A stretch of 64,000 nt of DNA from Marsupella aquatica (Eukaryota; Marchantiophyta): assembly GCA_973895155.1 (NCBI GenBank), contig OZ316894.1, positions 13,888,001 through 13,952,000 of the forward strand. Reading direction: 5' to 3'. Every line of letters starts with the position of its first letter. Within the stretch, counting starts at the first letter, position 1. The notes below the pieces were generated by a model. It made no database searches, was not told the origin of the DNA, and saw only the letters and a list, made by a program, of their open reading frames with translations. The translations under genes and the position numbers were made by a program. Below, one piece after another: positions 11,655 to 24,700 of the stretch.

Positions 11655-11912
11655 GGAGTTCTGGTGCGTCCCATGCCTCCCCAAACCCAAGAAACCCTCT
11701 TGCTCAAGCCGATTCCCGTAGGTTTCGTCCTTGGCGAGGCCGTTTCCGCGGCTTAGCGACATGGGACGCTGCTAACTCTCCTTCAACTACTACTATTAAC
11801 ATTTTATACACATATACTGGACAGATCCTTCATCGGGTCATGAGATACTTAGCCGGCCTATTCTAGTCCCTCCCTTGTATCCCTCTCCTGGTCTTCCATT
11901 AGGTATGTTTGG

Positions 11913-11928
11913 ATTCCGCCGTCGGAAT
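11913..11928 (-). promoter_or_regulatory. Conserved palindrome in LTR (copy 1)
   Basis: ATTCCG-CCGT-CGGAAT, a 6-bp stem with 4-nt loop, 253 bp inside the LTR end, preceded by AGGTATGTTTGG. The same element occurs at the corresponding place in three other LTRs of the window. Role unknown; its position near the LTR 3' end suggests R/U5, so RNA processing, termination or packaging are possible. Confidence 0.6.
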
Positions 11929-12660
11929 GATCCCCAATTGGCTTGGTTAAGCCACTAAGACCTCTCTCAGCTCGACACATCCAACTCTCACTCCCCTGCT
12001 TACTTCTATTCCTCTATTAGTTTATGTGGGCACTCTTCACACAAGTTAATGCGCCACACAAATAGCAAAATGACTCCTTCTGACTGGGTTATACCATGCA
12101 CTTGCCATACAAACAGTACATCTCATACACAAGCTCTGTGAACTAAGCCGTGAGGCCAACTCTATTCAGTTCTTAGGTATGACGAAACATGAATATACAC
12201 AAGGGTCACTGTATAACTAACCGAGAGCTTCTCTTACTACTTGATCCCAGCCCTGCTGGTGCAACTAGAAACTTGCTAAAGAAGAGGCCCTGAACTCCCC
12301 GCAGCCCAGGTACTTATCCTGGTTGTGGATCCGCCTGATTCCTTGCAGCGTAAGCCTAATCTACCTACTGTAATCTACCTAACTGTAATCTACCTAACTG
12401 TACAGCGAGGCAGGAGCACAAGTGTCGCCCTCACCCGTGGATCCGAAATCCCACTAATCTAAGTGTTAGGGCCGTCTCCTGGTCCTGATCCTAAGTCTAA
12501 ACTTGGAGATCAGCGCCCGCCCTGCCCACTCATGCCTCCTACCTCCACGTCCGCCCTCCCTAAAAGGGACGGCGCCCTTACACCGTCACGATACCGGTGG
12601 CTGGTCCTCAATGGATGCCCCCAACGCTTCCTCCGCAGCCACTGCCGTTGGTCCGTCCTC

Positions 12661-15600
12661 TCACAGATTACCTGCCCCTGACCGAGTCAACTCTTCATTG
12701 GCCTGACTGGGTCCACCCTCGGCTTCAGCCTCAGCATCGGTCACGGCCTCCGATATGGCTACGGCCTCCCCAGCATGTTCTAGTGGAGGATCCGGTACCT
12801 CGGCAGCATTACTGGTTCTCCTGGCCTTGGCCTTGCCATCTTCACTTCCTAGGACTGGTGGATCCACCGCCATGCCGATGCCGGAGGTTGGTGCCGGGTT
12901 TATCTTCTCGGTCACAACGGCTTGAGAAGCCGTATAACTCCCAGACCTAGAAGGTTTCCGCTTCTTCTTTTTCCCTATTTTGACAGCCGGTTCCTTCCCC
13001 TTGCCACTTACCTCCGGCACCGGGATGAGTGTTTCGGCTTGTCCTTCGGCCAATACTACCCCTGGTAACTGGGTTCCCCCAATTGGAGTTGGACCTAATG
13101 AAGCCAAGCATTTAAATACTGCGACTTGTTTCTTCAGCCGCTCCGTTTGGTTGTCGGCCCGCCGCTGTAGGTTCTCCATCTTCCTCGTGATTTCCTCCAA
13201 CTCCTCCTGGGTCTCGTCCAGGTCCTTGTGCGCCTCCTCTAGCTCCTTATTGGCTTCCTCCAATTCTGTCTTTAAGGTAGTCCTCTCGTCCTGGGTTGCT
13301 CTTAGCTCCTTGTCGAGCTCTGCTACGACCACAGACTCCATCTTATTCATCTTGGCATAAGTCTGGTCGAGCTGGTCCTCCTTTTCACGCAGGTCGGCCT
13401 TGAAGCTGGCCGTCAGGGACGCAAGCTCCTGCTGCAGCGCAATAATCCCTTGATAGAATTTCCCTAATTCTGCTTCCTTCTGCTCAAGGGCTCCGCGGAT
13501 ATCTTCGAGCTCTCCTTTCAACGCCCTCTCCCTTCTCTGGTTCTCCGCCATGGCCCAATTGTTGGTTGCTAAGTGGGCCTCCTCTGCATCCCTTAGCTCC
13601 CGCTTCCATTTCTCTCTTTCCTTGACTGCGCCGGCCAACTCTCCTTGGGTCCGAGTCAGTTTATCTTTGATAATCTGATTGTCAGACTGAGCGGTATCCA
13701 ACTGACCCTGCATGATGTTTAGCTCATGCCACTTAATCTGCAGCTCATCTTGGGCTTTCTTGGCCACCTGCAGGGCTTCCACCTCGGCTTCCTTCTCCCT
13801 AAGCCGCCGGATGACCTCGTCCTTCTTGCTTTTCTCCAAAGCCACTGCTTCTTCTAATCGGTGCTTTTCCAACATCTCCCTCTGGAAAAAGGGTCCTTGC
13901 TCCAACTCCTCCCCAAAGATGTTGAGCGCCAGGTCCCCACACATCTCCCCGTACTCCATGGCTCTATCCTTAGCATAGGTGGAGTAAGTAGAAGTCATCG
14001 GCATCAACCAGCGCGGCCTCTGCTCCCAAGCCACCCTGCGGATTTCTTCTATAGTGGCAAGAGGGTTGCTTCTTTTTTTGGCAAGCCGCCTGATGTCCTC
14101 CGGCCAATCTCTCCTGGTAAATCTTTCTCCCTAGCCAGGGCTGCTTTCTCTTCCTCCCAAAGTTGCTCCTGAAATTCTTGTGCCGTCTGCTTTATGCCGT
14201 CAAAGCTCGGGGGAGCAACCTCTAGTGGGGGAGACTCGGGGCTACTCTGTTGGGTGGGGTCCCCTCGAACTACTCTTGGAAGTGTGGGGATAAATCGGCC
14301 ACAGGTCCTTACTCCTGGAACATGATGATCCGACCCATAGCCGGAGTTATCATTGCTGTAGTCCTCCACCGCCTCCTCGGCTCCCACGTACATTCGCACT
14401 CCCGACTTGTGTTCCGGCCTAAATCTCTCCTTGGTTCCGGTAAAGGGGTCTTTCCTTCTGAGTCGGCTTAGGCCGACCTCTGGGGCAGCGTCCTGTATTG
14501 GTGCCGTTGTCGTTGCCGGAACCAGTGCCGGTGCCGTTCTCTTTTCTTTCTCTAGCAATTCCAGCAGATTTTTCATGCCTGGTTGCTGCATCGGCAAGTC
14601 TTCTTTCCTTGGCCGAAACACCTGCTCGATCGTCGGACTGTCGGGCTGGTTGGGCTTCTCTGGTGCCGGCCCCTGCTCCGGAACCTCCTTCGGTGCCCTT
14701 GCCGATAGGGGAAGTACTGGGGCAAAGATTTGACTTCTGGCATACCGGCACAACAGCGGCATGTGATAGCCAAGCCGGGACACGCTTCCCATGCCGATCA
14801 CCTGTTGTTCCTCCTTCAAGATTTTCTTCAGTTGGTTGAGGAGGTACCCGTTGTAATCCCAGCTTGGGTCTGGCCTTTCTGCCAGGTAGACCTGAGCCTT
14901 GCCGATCTCTGCCCTCGGCAAGTTACAATGCATGGTCACCCGCAAGAAATCGATCATCTCTCCAATGTGTGGGTTGGTGCAGGTGTTTCGGAAGAAGCCA
15001 TTCTTCGTTGATGGTCCTGGGAACGACCGGAACTCCTTGTTAGGTAAGGTCTTCCTGGTATCAACCTTGGTCTTATTACCCATCGGCAAGCCAAACACCT
15101 CAGCAATCACCCGGGGAGTGAGATAGAAATCCTTCCCATACACCCTCGTGGAATTGGTCTCGGGTTCCCATGATCCCACAAATTCTAATAAGTCTGAGTC
15201 CGGCACCTCTGGCTTCAGCCATGGTAATCTTACGAAGGCTTCCAAGTCGGATCCGGCCATGAAGCCCTGGTACTTCTTGGTCTGCATGGCCGTAAAGCAT
15301 GCATCCTCCTCTCGTGCAAAGTGTAATTGCACCTCCTTCGGTAGGGTCGCCGCCCAGCCTTTCCAGGTGTCATCATTTGTTGGAATGGCATTGATGGGAT
15401 CAACCTCTTTCTCTTCGGCTTCTCCCTTTGTCCTGCTCTGCTGCTCTGCTGGCTTCCTAGGTGCCGCCGACCTCATTCTTTTTGCCGGGGTGGCATCTTC
15501 GTTGTTGTTTCCTTTCCTCTTCATCTCGGCTGCCGTGGATGTTTCTCCTAGCAAAGTTGCCTTCGTCCACCCCTCCGTGTTACCCTTCAACTCCTAGTGT

Positions 15601-15913
15601 AGGTCGTTGCAGCGATTGATGGCTTCCCGATGCCGACGATTCTGTCTTCGCAAAACAGAAGGTCATCGAGCTGATTAGCAGTAGGAGTCCACAAGAACTC
15701 AGCCTTGATGAGTTCTTCTCCTAAGAAGGCAGACTTATGCAGCTCCCATAGTCGAGCGAGTTCCTGCCGTTCTCGAGCTGCTCTCTCCGGTTCTTCGTCC
15801 TCGTAAGTCCTGACGTACTCACCTGCCCGTTCGAACAGGCATCCCCAAAAATGTGCCGCCTGATTGACGTTGCTCATACCCTCCTTGAGTCGATCGTTGG
15901 TATCTGTTCCCAT
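12661..15913 (-). pseudogene. LTR-encoded coiled-coil protein, copy 1 (nearly intact, ~1,080 aa)
   Basis: Three consecutive open - strand segments: 15913-15587 (108 aa), 15590-14049 (513 aa) and 14034-12661 (457 aa). The first break is a small indel after DRIVGI plus a TAG; copy 2 is open there, showing that the first two segments are one ORF. The second break is an indel in an A7 run at about 14,070. In order: a short N-terminal helical region (NQAAHFWGCLFERAGEYV), a basic KRK/KRMR nuclear-type stretch, a globular domain (FVGSWEPET...YLTPRVIAEVFGLP...FRNTCTNPHIGEMIDFL) reminiscent of plant mobile-domain or Athila ORF1-like proteins, a Pro-rich linker, then about 300 residues of coiled coil (REKEAEVEALQVAKK, EANKELEEAHKDLDETQEEL) and a KKKKRK basic patch near the C-terminus. 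Function unknown; a structural or nuclear accessory protein of the retrotransposon is inferred. It lies wholly inside the LTR. Confidence 0.8.
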
Positions 15914-16253
15914 CCCAAGTGCTTGCCTAAGCAGCTAACAGCATTTGGCCTCCCGTAGTCGTCTGCCTAGTTCGTTCTTGCAAATGAGCCACTATTCCTC
16001 GCGAGCGGTCCTTACCCCTCTCCTCTTCTGGTTTTCCCTCCCGTTGGTCACTCCTAGCCACCGACGCTTAGCGCGCCCTAACCCTAATCGTGTTCTCTCC
16101 CCCGACGTCCTTACTTCCGGCCTCGGCCCACGTTCCATAGTCACCCTTAATTGTTTATATTTTCCTTGTCTTGTTACTATACTAAGGTGTTTCCAGGGTA
16201 CACTCCTGCTTTACCATGTAAACCGGCCTAGTGATTCCTGGCTAGGCATCACA
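15914..16253 (-). promoter_or_regulatory. LTR start and presumptive U3 promoter region, copy 1
   Basis: About 340 bp between the LTR beginning (16253) and the coiled-coil ORF. It is well conserved with 29195-29545 in copy 2 (for example CCTAACCCTAATCGTGTTC and AGTCACCCTTAATTG on the + strand), unlike the coding region breaks. By position it is the promoter of both the element and the internal ORF; no TATA box can be fixed with confidence. Confidence 0.5.
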
Positions 16254-16258
16254 GGAGT

Positions 16259-17384
16259 GCATCGCCGGTATTTTGATTCGCTATAGTCAGTGTTGAGAAG
16301 TTTGTGTCTGATCTGTGCTGCCATTTGATCGAATCATCAAAGGACAGATTGGGAGTTTTGTGAGCCACGGTTGAGAAGAAACTGTTAGCTTGGCAATTGT
16401 GGGTTGCAGGTTTGCTCTCGCCATACGCTCCGCAACCTGTAATGTGTTGACCAACTATTTTCTGAAGGAACTTGACTCTCAAAGTTGTGAGATTGCATTG
16501 GGGTTGTTTGCTGCAAGCCGACGCTCGCACTTGTGCTCTATTCTGTGAACGGAAGAGACCCCAAATGTTGTGTTTTTGACATCCGACGTGTCTGGTGCAA
16601 AAACCTGCATTTTCGTGAAGGAAGTAGCACCAAAAGTTGTTGTTTTTCCGACCGCCGATCCGGAAGCAGCCGTCAACTAGGGATGACCGATAGATGTTGC
16701 CCAATCGCGTAGCAACAACATGAGGGGTTGCTTGTAGTCGACGCTGCATTTTTGTGAAGAAAGCGACTACTAATAGTCGCTTATGTTGCCAAAATTGATG
16801 TCGTGAGGGTAGTATTCGTGGATCCGACAGGATAGGGAGGCTTTGAGGCAACTCGTGGTTACTCGGGATGTGAGAGCGGAGCAAGAGCGCTTGCTGGTAC
16901 GTGAGGAGAACTTGCAAGGGTGTTGCAGTTTTGAGTGCCAGATTTGGTGCATAATGACAAGTGCGAGGTCACCCATCCCAAAGCTATTCCTCCCCCACAC
17001 GCTTAACTATGTGGTTCTTAAGTGCTCTTGTGTACACACACTCCTTTCCACTTTGATGTTTAGACACATTCTGGTTTGTTTAGATTGCCATTTTGGGCCA
17101 AATCGTAAGCTCTTTCAAGGTTTTTGATGCTTCTGAATTCATCTAGATGCATGGATCGAACCAATTGTGCATGGATCCTTAGCTACGACATTGAACATTG
17201 AGAGACCTATTATGAAGGCCCTACATTGAACATTATGAACATCGTTTGATTGATGTATGATCTCTGTTGATGTGGAGAGTTATTGTGGATCTCTTCTTGT
17301 TGATTGGATCCTCTCCACATATGCTTCCTGTTTATGTGCCATGTTAGTTTGGCATGGGCGCTTGATTCTATAGGAGTGATCCGG
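16259..17384. other. Non-coding stretch between the two giant LTRs
   Basis: A 222-aa open frame exists on the - strand (16917-16249), but it runs through degenerate internal repeats of the type TTTCGTGAAGGAAGTAGCACC / TTTTGTGAAGAAAGCGACTAC and enters the adjacent LTR, so I do not regard it as a gene. The stretch separates the two solo-LTR insertions and may be leader or LTR sequence of an older element. Confidence 0.4.
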
Positions 17385-17631
17385 GTTTGTGTGGTGCGAC
17401 CCATGGCTCCCTAAACCCAAGAAACCCCCCTGCACAAGTCGATTCCCGCAGGTTTCGCTCTTGGCGTGGCCGGTTCCGCGGCTTAGCGGCATGGGACACT
17501 GCTAACTCTCTTCTACTAACATTTTACACATATATACTAGACAGATCCTTCATTGGGTCATGAGATACGTAGCCGGCCTATTCTATGGCTTCCCTTGTAT
17601 TCCTCTCCTTATCTTCTTTAGGTATGTTTGG

Positions 17632-17647
17632 ATTCCGCCGCCGGAAT
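17632..17647 (-). promoter_or_regulatory. Conserved palindrome in LTR (copy 2)
   Basis: ATTCCG-CCGC-CGGAAT at 242 bp from the LTR end, preceded by AGGTATGTTTGG exactly as in copy 1. The loop differs from copy 1 (CCGC against CCGT) while the stem is kept. Confidence 0.6.
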
Positions 17648-18399
17648 GATCCCCAACTGGCTTGGGTTAGCCGCTAAGACCTCTCTCAGCTTGACACATC
17701 CAACTCTTACTACCTTGCTTACTTCCTTCTCTCTTGGTTGATGTGGACAATCTTCAAACAAGTTAATGCGACACACAAATAGCAAAATGACTCCTTCTGA
17801 CTGAGTTATACCATGCACTTGCCATACAAACAGTACTTCTCATACACAAGATCTGCGAACTAAGCCGTGAGGCCAACTCTATTCATCTCTTAGGCATGAG
17901 GAAACATGAGTATACACAAGGGTCACTGTATAACTAACCAAGAGCTTCTTTTACTACTTGATCCCATCCCTGCTAGTGCACTAGAAACTTGCTAAAGAAG
18001 AAGGCCCTGAACACCCCGCTGCCCAGGTACTTATCCTGGCAGTGGATCCGCCTAATTCCTTGCAACGTAAGCCTAATCTATCATAACTATATTCTACCTA
18101 TGTACAGCGAGGCAAGAGCACAAGTGTTGCTCTTACCAGCGGATCCGCAATCCCACTAATCTAAGTGTCAGGGCCGTCTCCTGGTCCTGATCCTAATTCT
18201 AAACTTGGAGATTTGAGCCCGCCCTTCCCACTCATGCCTCCTACCTCCACATCCGCCCTTTTTAAAAGGGACGGTGCCCTTACACCGTCACGACACCGGT
18301 GGCTGGTCCTCAATGGACGCCCCCGATCCTTCCTCAGCGGTCAATATGGGCCTCCCGTTCTTTGACAGGTTATCCGCTCCTGACCTGGTCAACCCTTTT

Positions 18400-21300
18400 T
18401 TAGCATGTCCGGGCCCCACCACTGCCTCGGCCTCATTTCCTTGACTTCTCCTTTCCCAGCTTCCACCAACCCAACTTCGGCCTGCCCGACTTCTATTTAT
18501 GGGGGTCCCACCCCTGCGGCTCCTGTTGTCTCCTTCCCGGCATCGGCTACCTTGCCGTAGTGGTCCTCCTCATAGGCTTGTTCTATGAGGCGGGTTGTCT
18601 CGTCCTCCCAAGGTTGCGGTTGATGCCGATCAATGCCTGGCAACCTTAGGTCGGTGCCTGTCATGGCCTCCCCCAACGGTGTGGCTCCCTGACCCAGAAG
18701 GCTCCCGCTTTTTGTCCTTCCCCACCCAAACAGCTGGTGACTTCCCCTTGTTGCTTTCTTCCGGCAAGGGTGAGGGTACCATGGCTTGTCGCTCGGTTAG
18801 TACCACGCCCTACGACTCTATTGCCGCTACCGGGGGTCCACTTGTTGCGGCCAGCCGATTTAGCTCCTCGGACTGCTTCTTCAACCGCTCAGTTTGGTTG
18901 TCCGCCCACTTCTGCGGATTCTCTATCTTTTGGTTGGCTTCCTCTAGGTCCACCAGGGCTTTGTCTAAATCCCCACGGGCTTGCTCCAACTCTGCTAGGT
19001 TGTCGTCCAACTCCTTCCGTAAGGCCGCCCTCTCCTCTAATTGGGTTGCCTTTAGGTCTGCGTTGAGCTCATGGACAACATCAAACTCAATTTTATTCAT
19101 TTTGTCGTAGGTTTGATCGAGCATGTCATCCTTCTTCCGCAATTTGGATTGAAAGTTGGCTGACAGGTCCTCCAGGTCTCCCTTCAACTTGTCGATGCCC
19201 CTACAGGTCTCATCAAGTTTGGCTTGTTTTTTATGAAGGGCCTTGCGGCATTCTTCAATCTCATCAGACCTTCAGTGCCCGCTCCTTCCTATGGGCCTCG
19301 GTCATGGCTCTATTGCAGGCCGTTATGTGAGCTGGCTTCTGCCTTCTTCAATTCCTGCTTCTCCTTCTCCTTGAGGGCTCCGGCCAGGTCTTCCTGAGTC
19401 TGGGCTAGTTGCCCCTGCATGACACTTATTTTATGCTTCCTAACTCGTAGCTCGTCCTGGGCCTACTTGGCCACCCTTAACTCTCCGGCCTCGGCTTCCT
19501 TCTCCCTTAGCCGTCGAATGACTTCCTCCTTCTTCATCCTCTCCAAGGCTAGTGCGTCTGTCAACCGGCTTTTCTCCAACATCTCCTTATGGACGAAAGG
19601 CCCTATCTCCAATTCTGCCCCAAAGATATTGAGGGCGAGTAGCCCGCACATCCTCCCATACTCCAGGGCTCTGGAACGTGCATAGGTGGAGTGGTTAGGA
19701 GATGTCGGCATCTCCCAACATGGCCTTACCGTCCAAGCCGCCCTTCTTATCTCCTCAACCGTGGGCAAGGGCACAGCTTGAACCCTTGCCAGTTGCTGAA
19801 TGTTCTCCGGCCATCCACCACCTGGAAAGTCCTTCTCCTTGACCAGGGTTGCTTCCTCCAGGTCCATGAATTGCTGCTGCAACTCTTGATCGGCCTGTTG
19901 TCTTCCGTCAAACATTGGTGGAGGTACGTCTGGTGGGGGGGACTCCGAGCTCCCTTGCTGTTGTGGATCCCCCCGCACCACCCTTGGTAGTCTGGGATTA
20001 AACGGCCGTAGGTCCACACTCCTGGTATTGAGCGATCTGACCCGTAACCCAAGTCCATGTGGTATTCCTCCTTGTAATCCCCGTCCTTCGGGCATCCTGG
20101 TGCCTGTCGGTCCTCTCTAGGACTAGCCGTAAACCCGGCCTCCTGCCGGGGATTATACAGGTGTGCGGCTTGCTCTTCTGGCTTATGTACCTGACTTCCG
20201 CACTCCTTTTCAGGACTGGGAACCCTGGGTCCTAGTTCCTCTGAGTCACTAGAGGCTCCTACATACATCCGCACCCCCGGCTCGTGTTCCTGCCTCCTTC
20301 TTTCTTTGGCTCCGGTAAAGGGTTTTCCCTTGTCATTTTTCTGGTGCCCGTTGTTGCTGCCTCTGGTGCTAGAGCCGCCTTCTCCTTGGTCAGTATATGC
20401 AGGAGGCTCTACATGGCCGGTTGTTGCATTGGCCCAGCTTCCGACACCTGTTGGAAGACCTGAGCTATCGTGGGACTGCCTGGTGGGTCGGGCTGCTTTG
20501 CTGCCGCTCTCAGGTCTGATTCCTCTTCTGGCGCTCTAGCCTGCAGGGGAAGAATCGGGGCAAAGATTTGACTTTGGGCATACCGGCATAACAACGGCAT
20601 GTGATAACCAAGCCGGGATATGCTTCCTTGGCTAATCACAAGTTGTTCCTCCTTTAATATCTTTTTGAGTTGGTTGAGGAGGTACCCATTGTAATCCCGG
20701 CTTGGTTCTGGCCTCTCTGCCAAGTAAACCTATGCTTTGCTGATCTTTGGCCTCGGCCAGCTGCAATGCATCGTTACTCACAAGAAATCAATCATTTCTC
20801 CAATATGCGGGTTGGTGCAGGTGCTCCTGAGGAAGCCATTTTTTGTTGACGGTCCGGGGAACGATCTAAACTCCTTGTTCAGCAAGTTCTTCCGGGTTTC
20901 TACCTTAGCTTTGTTGCCCTTGGGCAAGCCAAACACTTTGGCAATCACGTTGGAGGTGAGAAAGAAGTCTCCCGTAGATCTTTGTGGAGCTGGTCTTGTG
21001 GTCCCATGATCCCACAAATTCCAGTAAGTCCAATTCCGACACCTCCTTCTTCAGCCACGACAGTCTTACAAAGCTCTCCAAGCCTGACCCGGCCATGAAG
21101 CCCTGGTACTTCTTGGTCTACATTGCCGTAAAGCATGCATCCTCCTCTCATGCAAAATGTAGCTGTACCGCCAGTGGTATCACTGCCGCCCATCCCTTCC
21201 AGGTGTCGTCTCGGGTAGGGATGGCATTGACTGGGTTGACTTCTTGTTCCTCGGGTTCCTCCTCCCTCTGCTTCCCCTGTTTGGCTGGCTTCCTTGATAC

Positions 21301-21471
21301 TCCCAACCTCGTCCTCTTGGCCGGTGTGTTTTCTTCATTGTTGGTCATCTTCCTCTTCATTTCAGCGGCACCTAAAGATTCTCCCAATACTGTTGCTTTT
21401 GTCCACACCGTTGTGCAACCCTTCAGGTCCCAATGTTCGTCGTTGCAGTTGTTGATGGCTTGTCGGATGCC
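18400..21471 (-). pseudogene. LTR-encoded coiled-coil protein, copy 2 (main part)
   Basis: Collinear homologue of the copy 1 ORF. Readable blocks include NPVNAIPTRDDTWKGWAAV (21.2 kb), FGLPKGNKAKVETRKNLLNK and FLRSTCTNPHIGEMIDFL (20.9-20.8 kb), NGYLLNQLKKILKEEQ (20.7 kb), VEEIRRAAWTVRPCW and RALEYGRMCGLLALNIFGAE (19.7 kb) and a coiled coil around 19.2-18.8 kb (DKALVDLEEANQKIENPQKW). Many frameshifts and stops separate the blocks. The ORF 5' end lies beyond the LINE, at 29.2-28.9 kb. Conservation of the same domains in an independent copy shows that the ORF was once under selection. Confidence 0.78.
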
Positions 21472-21490
21472 GACGATCTGGTTGTCTTCC
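21472..21490. repeat. LINE target-site duplication, left copy
   Basis: GACGATCTGGTTGTCTTCC here is matched by GACGATTTGGTTTTCTTGC at 28938-28956 (16 of 19 identical). In copy 1 the equivalent position occurs once. This fits the target duplication of the LINE, with later divergence. Confidence 0.65.
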
Positions 21491-21743
21491 TTGAAAGGGG
21501 GTTTTTATAAAATAAAATAAGCCGCGAAAGCCCCACGACGGGGGGGAAGCAAACAGAGAATGTTCCATCACAGACGGAATATTATATACACATCTCGGCA
21601 GGGGTGGTTGTCAAAATCTATGGTCCCAGAGAACCTCCTCATCAATCCTATATACAGTGCCCTTCCTAGCGCGCATAAGGAGCAATCTCCCTGATGCTCA
21701 GTCTCCCTTGTGCTATTACCAGCATAGTCTCCTCAACTTTGTT

Positions 21744-24700
21744 CTAAACCTGGTCCCCATGTCTCTGAAAGTGAACAATCCTAAAGTCATTTCTATAGTT
21801 TAATCTCAGTCGTTCAGCGTTCAGCCAATCCCTTGCTCTTTGCAGTCTGTCATACTTCCTACCCTGAGAGAAACGTGTGCTGACAGCAAACAGGTTGGAA
21901 ACAGTTTCTGAAAGCACAAGTTTAAAATCAAAAGCACGCTTATTCAGTTTTTTGAAAACCTGTTCATTCCGTGCTAGCCATAGAGCCCACAGTAGCTGAT
22001 ATGTTAGAAATAATCTAGCAGTGTGGGTATGTGCCCGTCCGACGGAAGCCTCTAGTAGATCTAGCAGACCGTGTCCATGACGGAACAAAAAGCCCTGTCC
22101 CACTTCAAGCCCAAAACTCCAGCATGTGGACACAAAAGGACAGTGAAAGAAAAGGTGGGGGATCGTCTCCAGGTGTTCCAAGCAAAAGGAGCAAATCCCT
22201 GGGTCTGCCCCGATGGTAAGAGCTTGAGAGCCCGTGAAGAGACCTCCCACAATTATTCTCCAGATGAAAGTTTTAGCCCTTGTAGAGAGTTCAGATTGCC
22301 ATAGATTTGCCCAGCATTTCTTCCATTGTGTCTCTGTGTACTCTGAGCCCCATATCCTGTTCCATCTCTGATAATCAGCCCCTTTTGGCCTTGGCATCTA
22401 GTAAATGCGATGATTGGGTATTTTAAAATACGTTGAAGACCTCTGATCATCAGCCCAGCGCCACATTCTCGCACCTGGTTTGTATCCCCAGTCACAGTTG
22501 GCTTGGTCCCGTATCTTTTGAAGAAAGAGCCTGCTGCGGTCCCGGTAAGCTAGGTCAAACCCACGTAGTCTGTGCCACCTTTCTGTTAAAGGTCTCCAGG
22601 AGTGGGTTGCCTCATCCCACAGGTCCATAATAGCCTTAATTCCAAGCTTCCCAAGTAGCTCCATAGTAATTTCCAAAAGGACCTGCGACCAGGACTGGAA
22701 ACCCACTGTACAGCGGAGAGCATCTCCTATGCTCCAACGCCCGGGAAATCCAGCAGCCCCGGGGACAAAACATAGATGCGCCCGCAGAGAGACCCAGTCC
22801 TTCCATAGGCCACCCGAGTAGGGCATCCCTTCGCCGTTGCGCAAAGAGCACAAAAGTAATTTGTCTTTGACTATGTAACCGTTCCTTCTAATCGTTCAAA
22901 AATTCTGCCAGCCCACCAGATTTAGATTCGCCAAAAAGAGACAAGCCCATTCCGAGGCCGAGGATTCAAGAGCTTTCGTGATCCACTGCGTTAATAGCGC
23001 CTCTGAATGGCATCTGAAGTCACGAAATCCAAGTCCCCCTTCCACCTTGGGTTGCGCCATCTTGGCCCACGCAACCAGGGGAGCTTCTTCTTCTGCTCAG
23101 TGCCCACGAGGTTGATACCCCACAAGGAATCCCTACACAAAGCAATCATCTTTCTCTCTAGTTCATTGGAGGCTTTCATAAACATCACATGTTATATAGG
23201 GATTGCAAGCAGCACATATTTGATGAGCAGTGTTCTGCCAGTCAATGAAAGCATCTTGCTCAACCATGAAGCTAGACGAGAGGCAATTTTATCTAAATAG
23301 AAGCTATGGATATGCTCCATCTGCAGCCCAATACCAAAAGGGGCACCAAGGTATTTGAGTACTTCTCCTTCTCTACTTATCTTACATCGTGTTTCCACGA
23401 GCCAGGCTGGTGCTTCCTTCAGAGCCAATGGGACAATGTTCAATTTGTGCAGATTCAACTTGGCCCCCAAGGCATTCTTGTAGCAACTGAGAGCCATAGT
23501 GGTGTCTGCAAAACTCCCTGGATCCACCGGGATAAACATGCCTACATCGTCCGCAAAGAGCCTATAACATACTGTCATCCACTCATAAATTTTAATACCT
23601 GTGAGTCTATGTCCAGCCAGCTTGGCATCCATGAAATCCATGAGAGGCTGGGTCGAGATCACAAAAAGAAGTGGAGAGAGTGGACATCCTTGTCAAACTC
23701 CCCGCCTGAGCTCAATAGCCCTGCTCAGCCTCCCGTTGACGTAAACCTGGGAAGAAGCATTAGTCAGCAAAGCCTGTACCAGCTTGGTGAACCATCCACT
23801 GAACCCCAGGAGTCTCATAGTTTCCCACAGATACTCGTGGTCAACTCTATCGAAGGCTTTCTCAAAATCTAATTTGAGAAAGAGAGTCTCCACCTCCTGT
23901 TTGTTCACCCATTCTTGTATCAGCCATACAAGCGAGATGTTTTCGAGTATGCTTCTATCTGGGATGAAGCCAGTTTGTTGAGTGCTAATGAATCGGGGTA
24001 GAAGTTTTTTGATCCTTAAAGCCACAATCTTTGCCAAAATCTTGTAAGCCGTGTTCAGCATAGTTAAGGGTTTCCAGTCCTTGAGAAAGCGCTTGTCTGC
24101 TTTTTTAGGAATGAATTTGATCAAACCATCTTTAATCTCTGCCGCCACTTTCCCTGTTAACCAAAAGTCATGTATCATGCTCATGAAATCCGCCTTCATA
24201 AAATGCCAGCAGCTTTTGTATACCTCTACTATTAATCCATCAATTTCGGGGGACTTATCCAAAGGGAGATGTCCAATCACATCCTCTACTTCCTTCAGAG
24301 TAGGGAGCGCCTCCATCTGCATGAGTTCACCAACTGTGACTCCGTGCCTTGTATTCTTCATAAGTCTGTCTTTGTCCCTACGATTTATGAGCCATTTTGC
24401 CGGCGAGGGGGGATCTGGAGCATAGAGCTCCATGCAGAACCGCTCCACTTCTTCCAGTATCTCCTGCCCGTCTGTCACCGTTGTACCCTCCTCCCTTTCT
24501 AGGACCCTCATAGCTTCTCGTTCTCGTTTGGCCTTGACAGTTGCAAAAAAGAACTTAGTAGATTCCTCCCCCTCTCCCAACCATTTTACTCTCGCCATTT
24601 TCCTGCATTTGTATGCTTCTTCAAATTCGGCTGCATGTAGCTTGTCTTCTAATAGGAAAAGATTGAGAGCGTCTGCCTCATAGTAGTCCTCTACTATAGT

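Larger units (their letters stand above)
11660..16253 (-). mobile_element. Giant solo LTR, copy 1 (4.6 kb) with internal coiled-coil ORF
   Basis: The sequence is flanked by a 5-bp direct duplication GGAGT (11655-11659, 16254-16258). Its ends are LTR-like: on the - strand it begins TGTGATGCCTAG and ends GCACCAGA, where the terminal CA is mutated (copy 2 ends GCACCACA). No internal direct repeat, RT or integrase is visible, so the unit behaves as one LTR left by LTR-LTR recombination. The pol-bearing relative at 56.9-64 kb has an LTR of the same build (about 4 kb, ORF inside on the sense strand, same palindrome near the end). An alternative is a non-autonomous element with short inverted ends TGTGATGC/TGTGGTGC. 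Boundaries are supported by two independent insertions sharing the same ends with different target duplications. Confidence 0.82.

Noticed and set aside
11660-16253. Reading copy 1 as a complete LTR retrotransposon with two ordinary LTRs
   Set aside because: The left and right several hundred bases do not match each other as direct repeats; only 8-bp inverted termini are shared, as within a single LTR.
16249-16917. 222-codon - strand ORF between the giant LTRs
   Set aside because: It crosses the solo-LTR boundary and target duplication at 16,254-16,258, consists of degenerate repeat units, and shows no domain.
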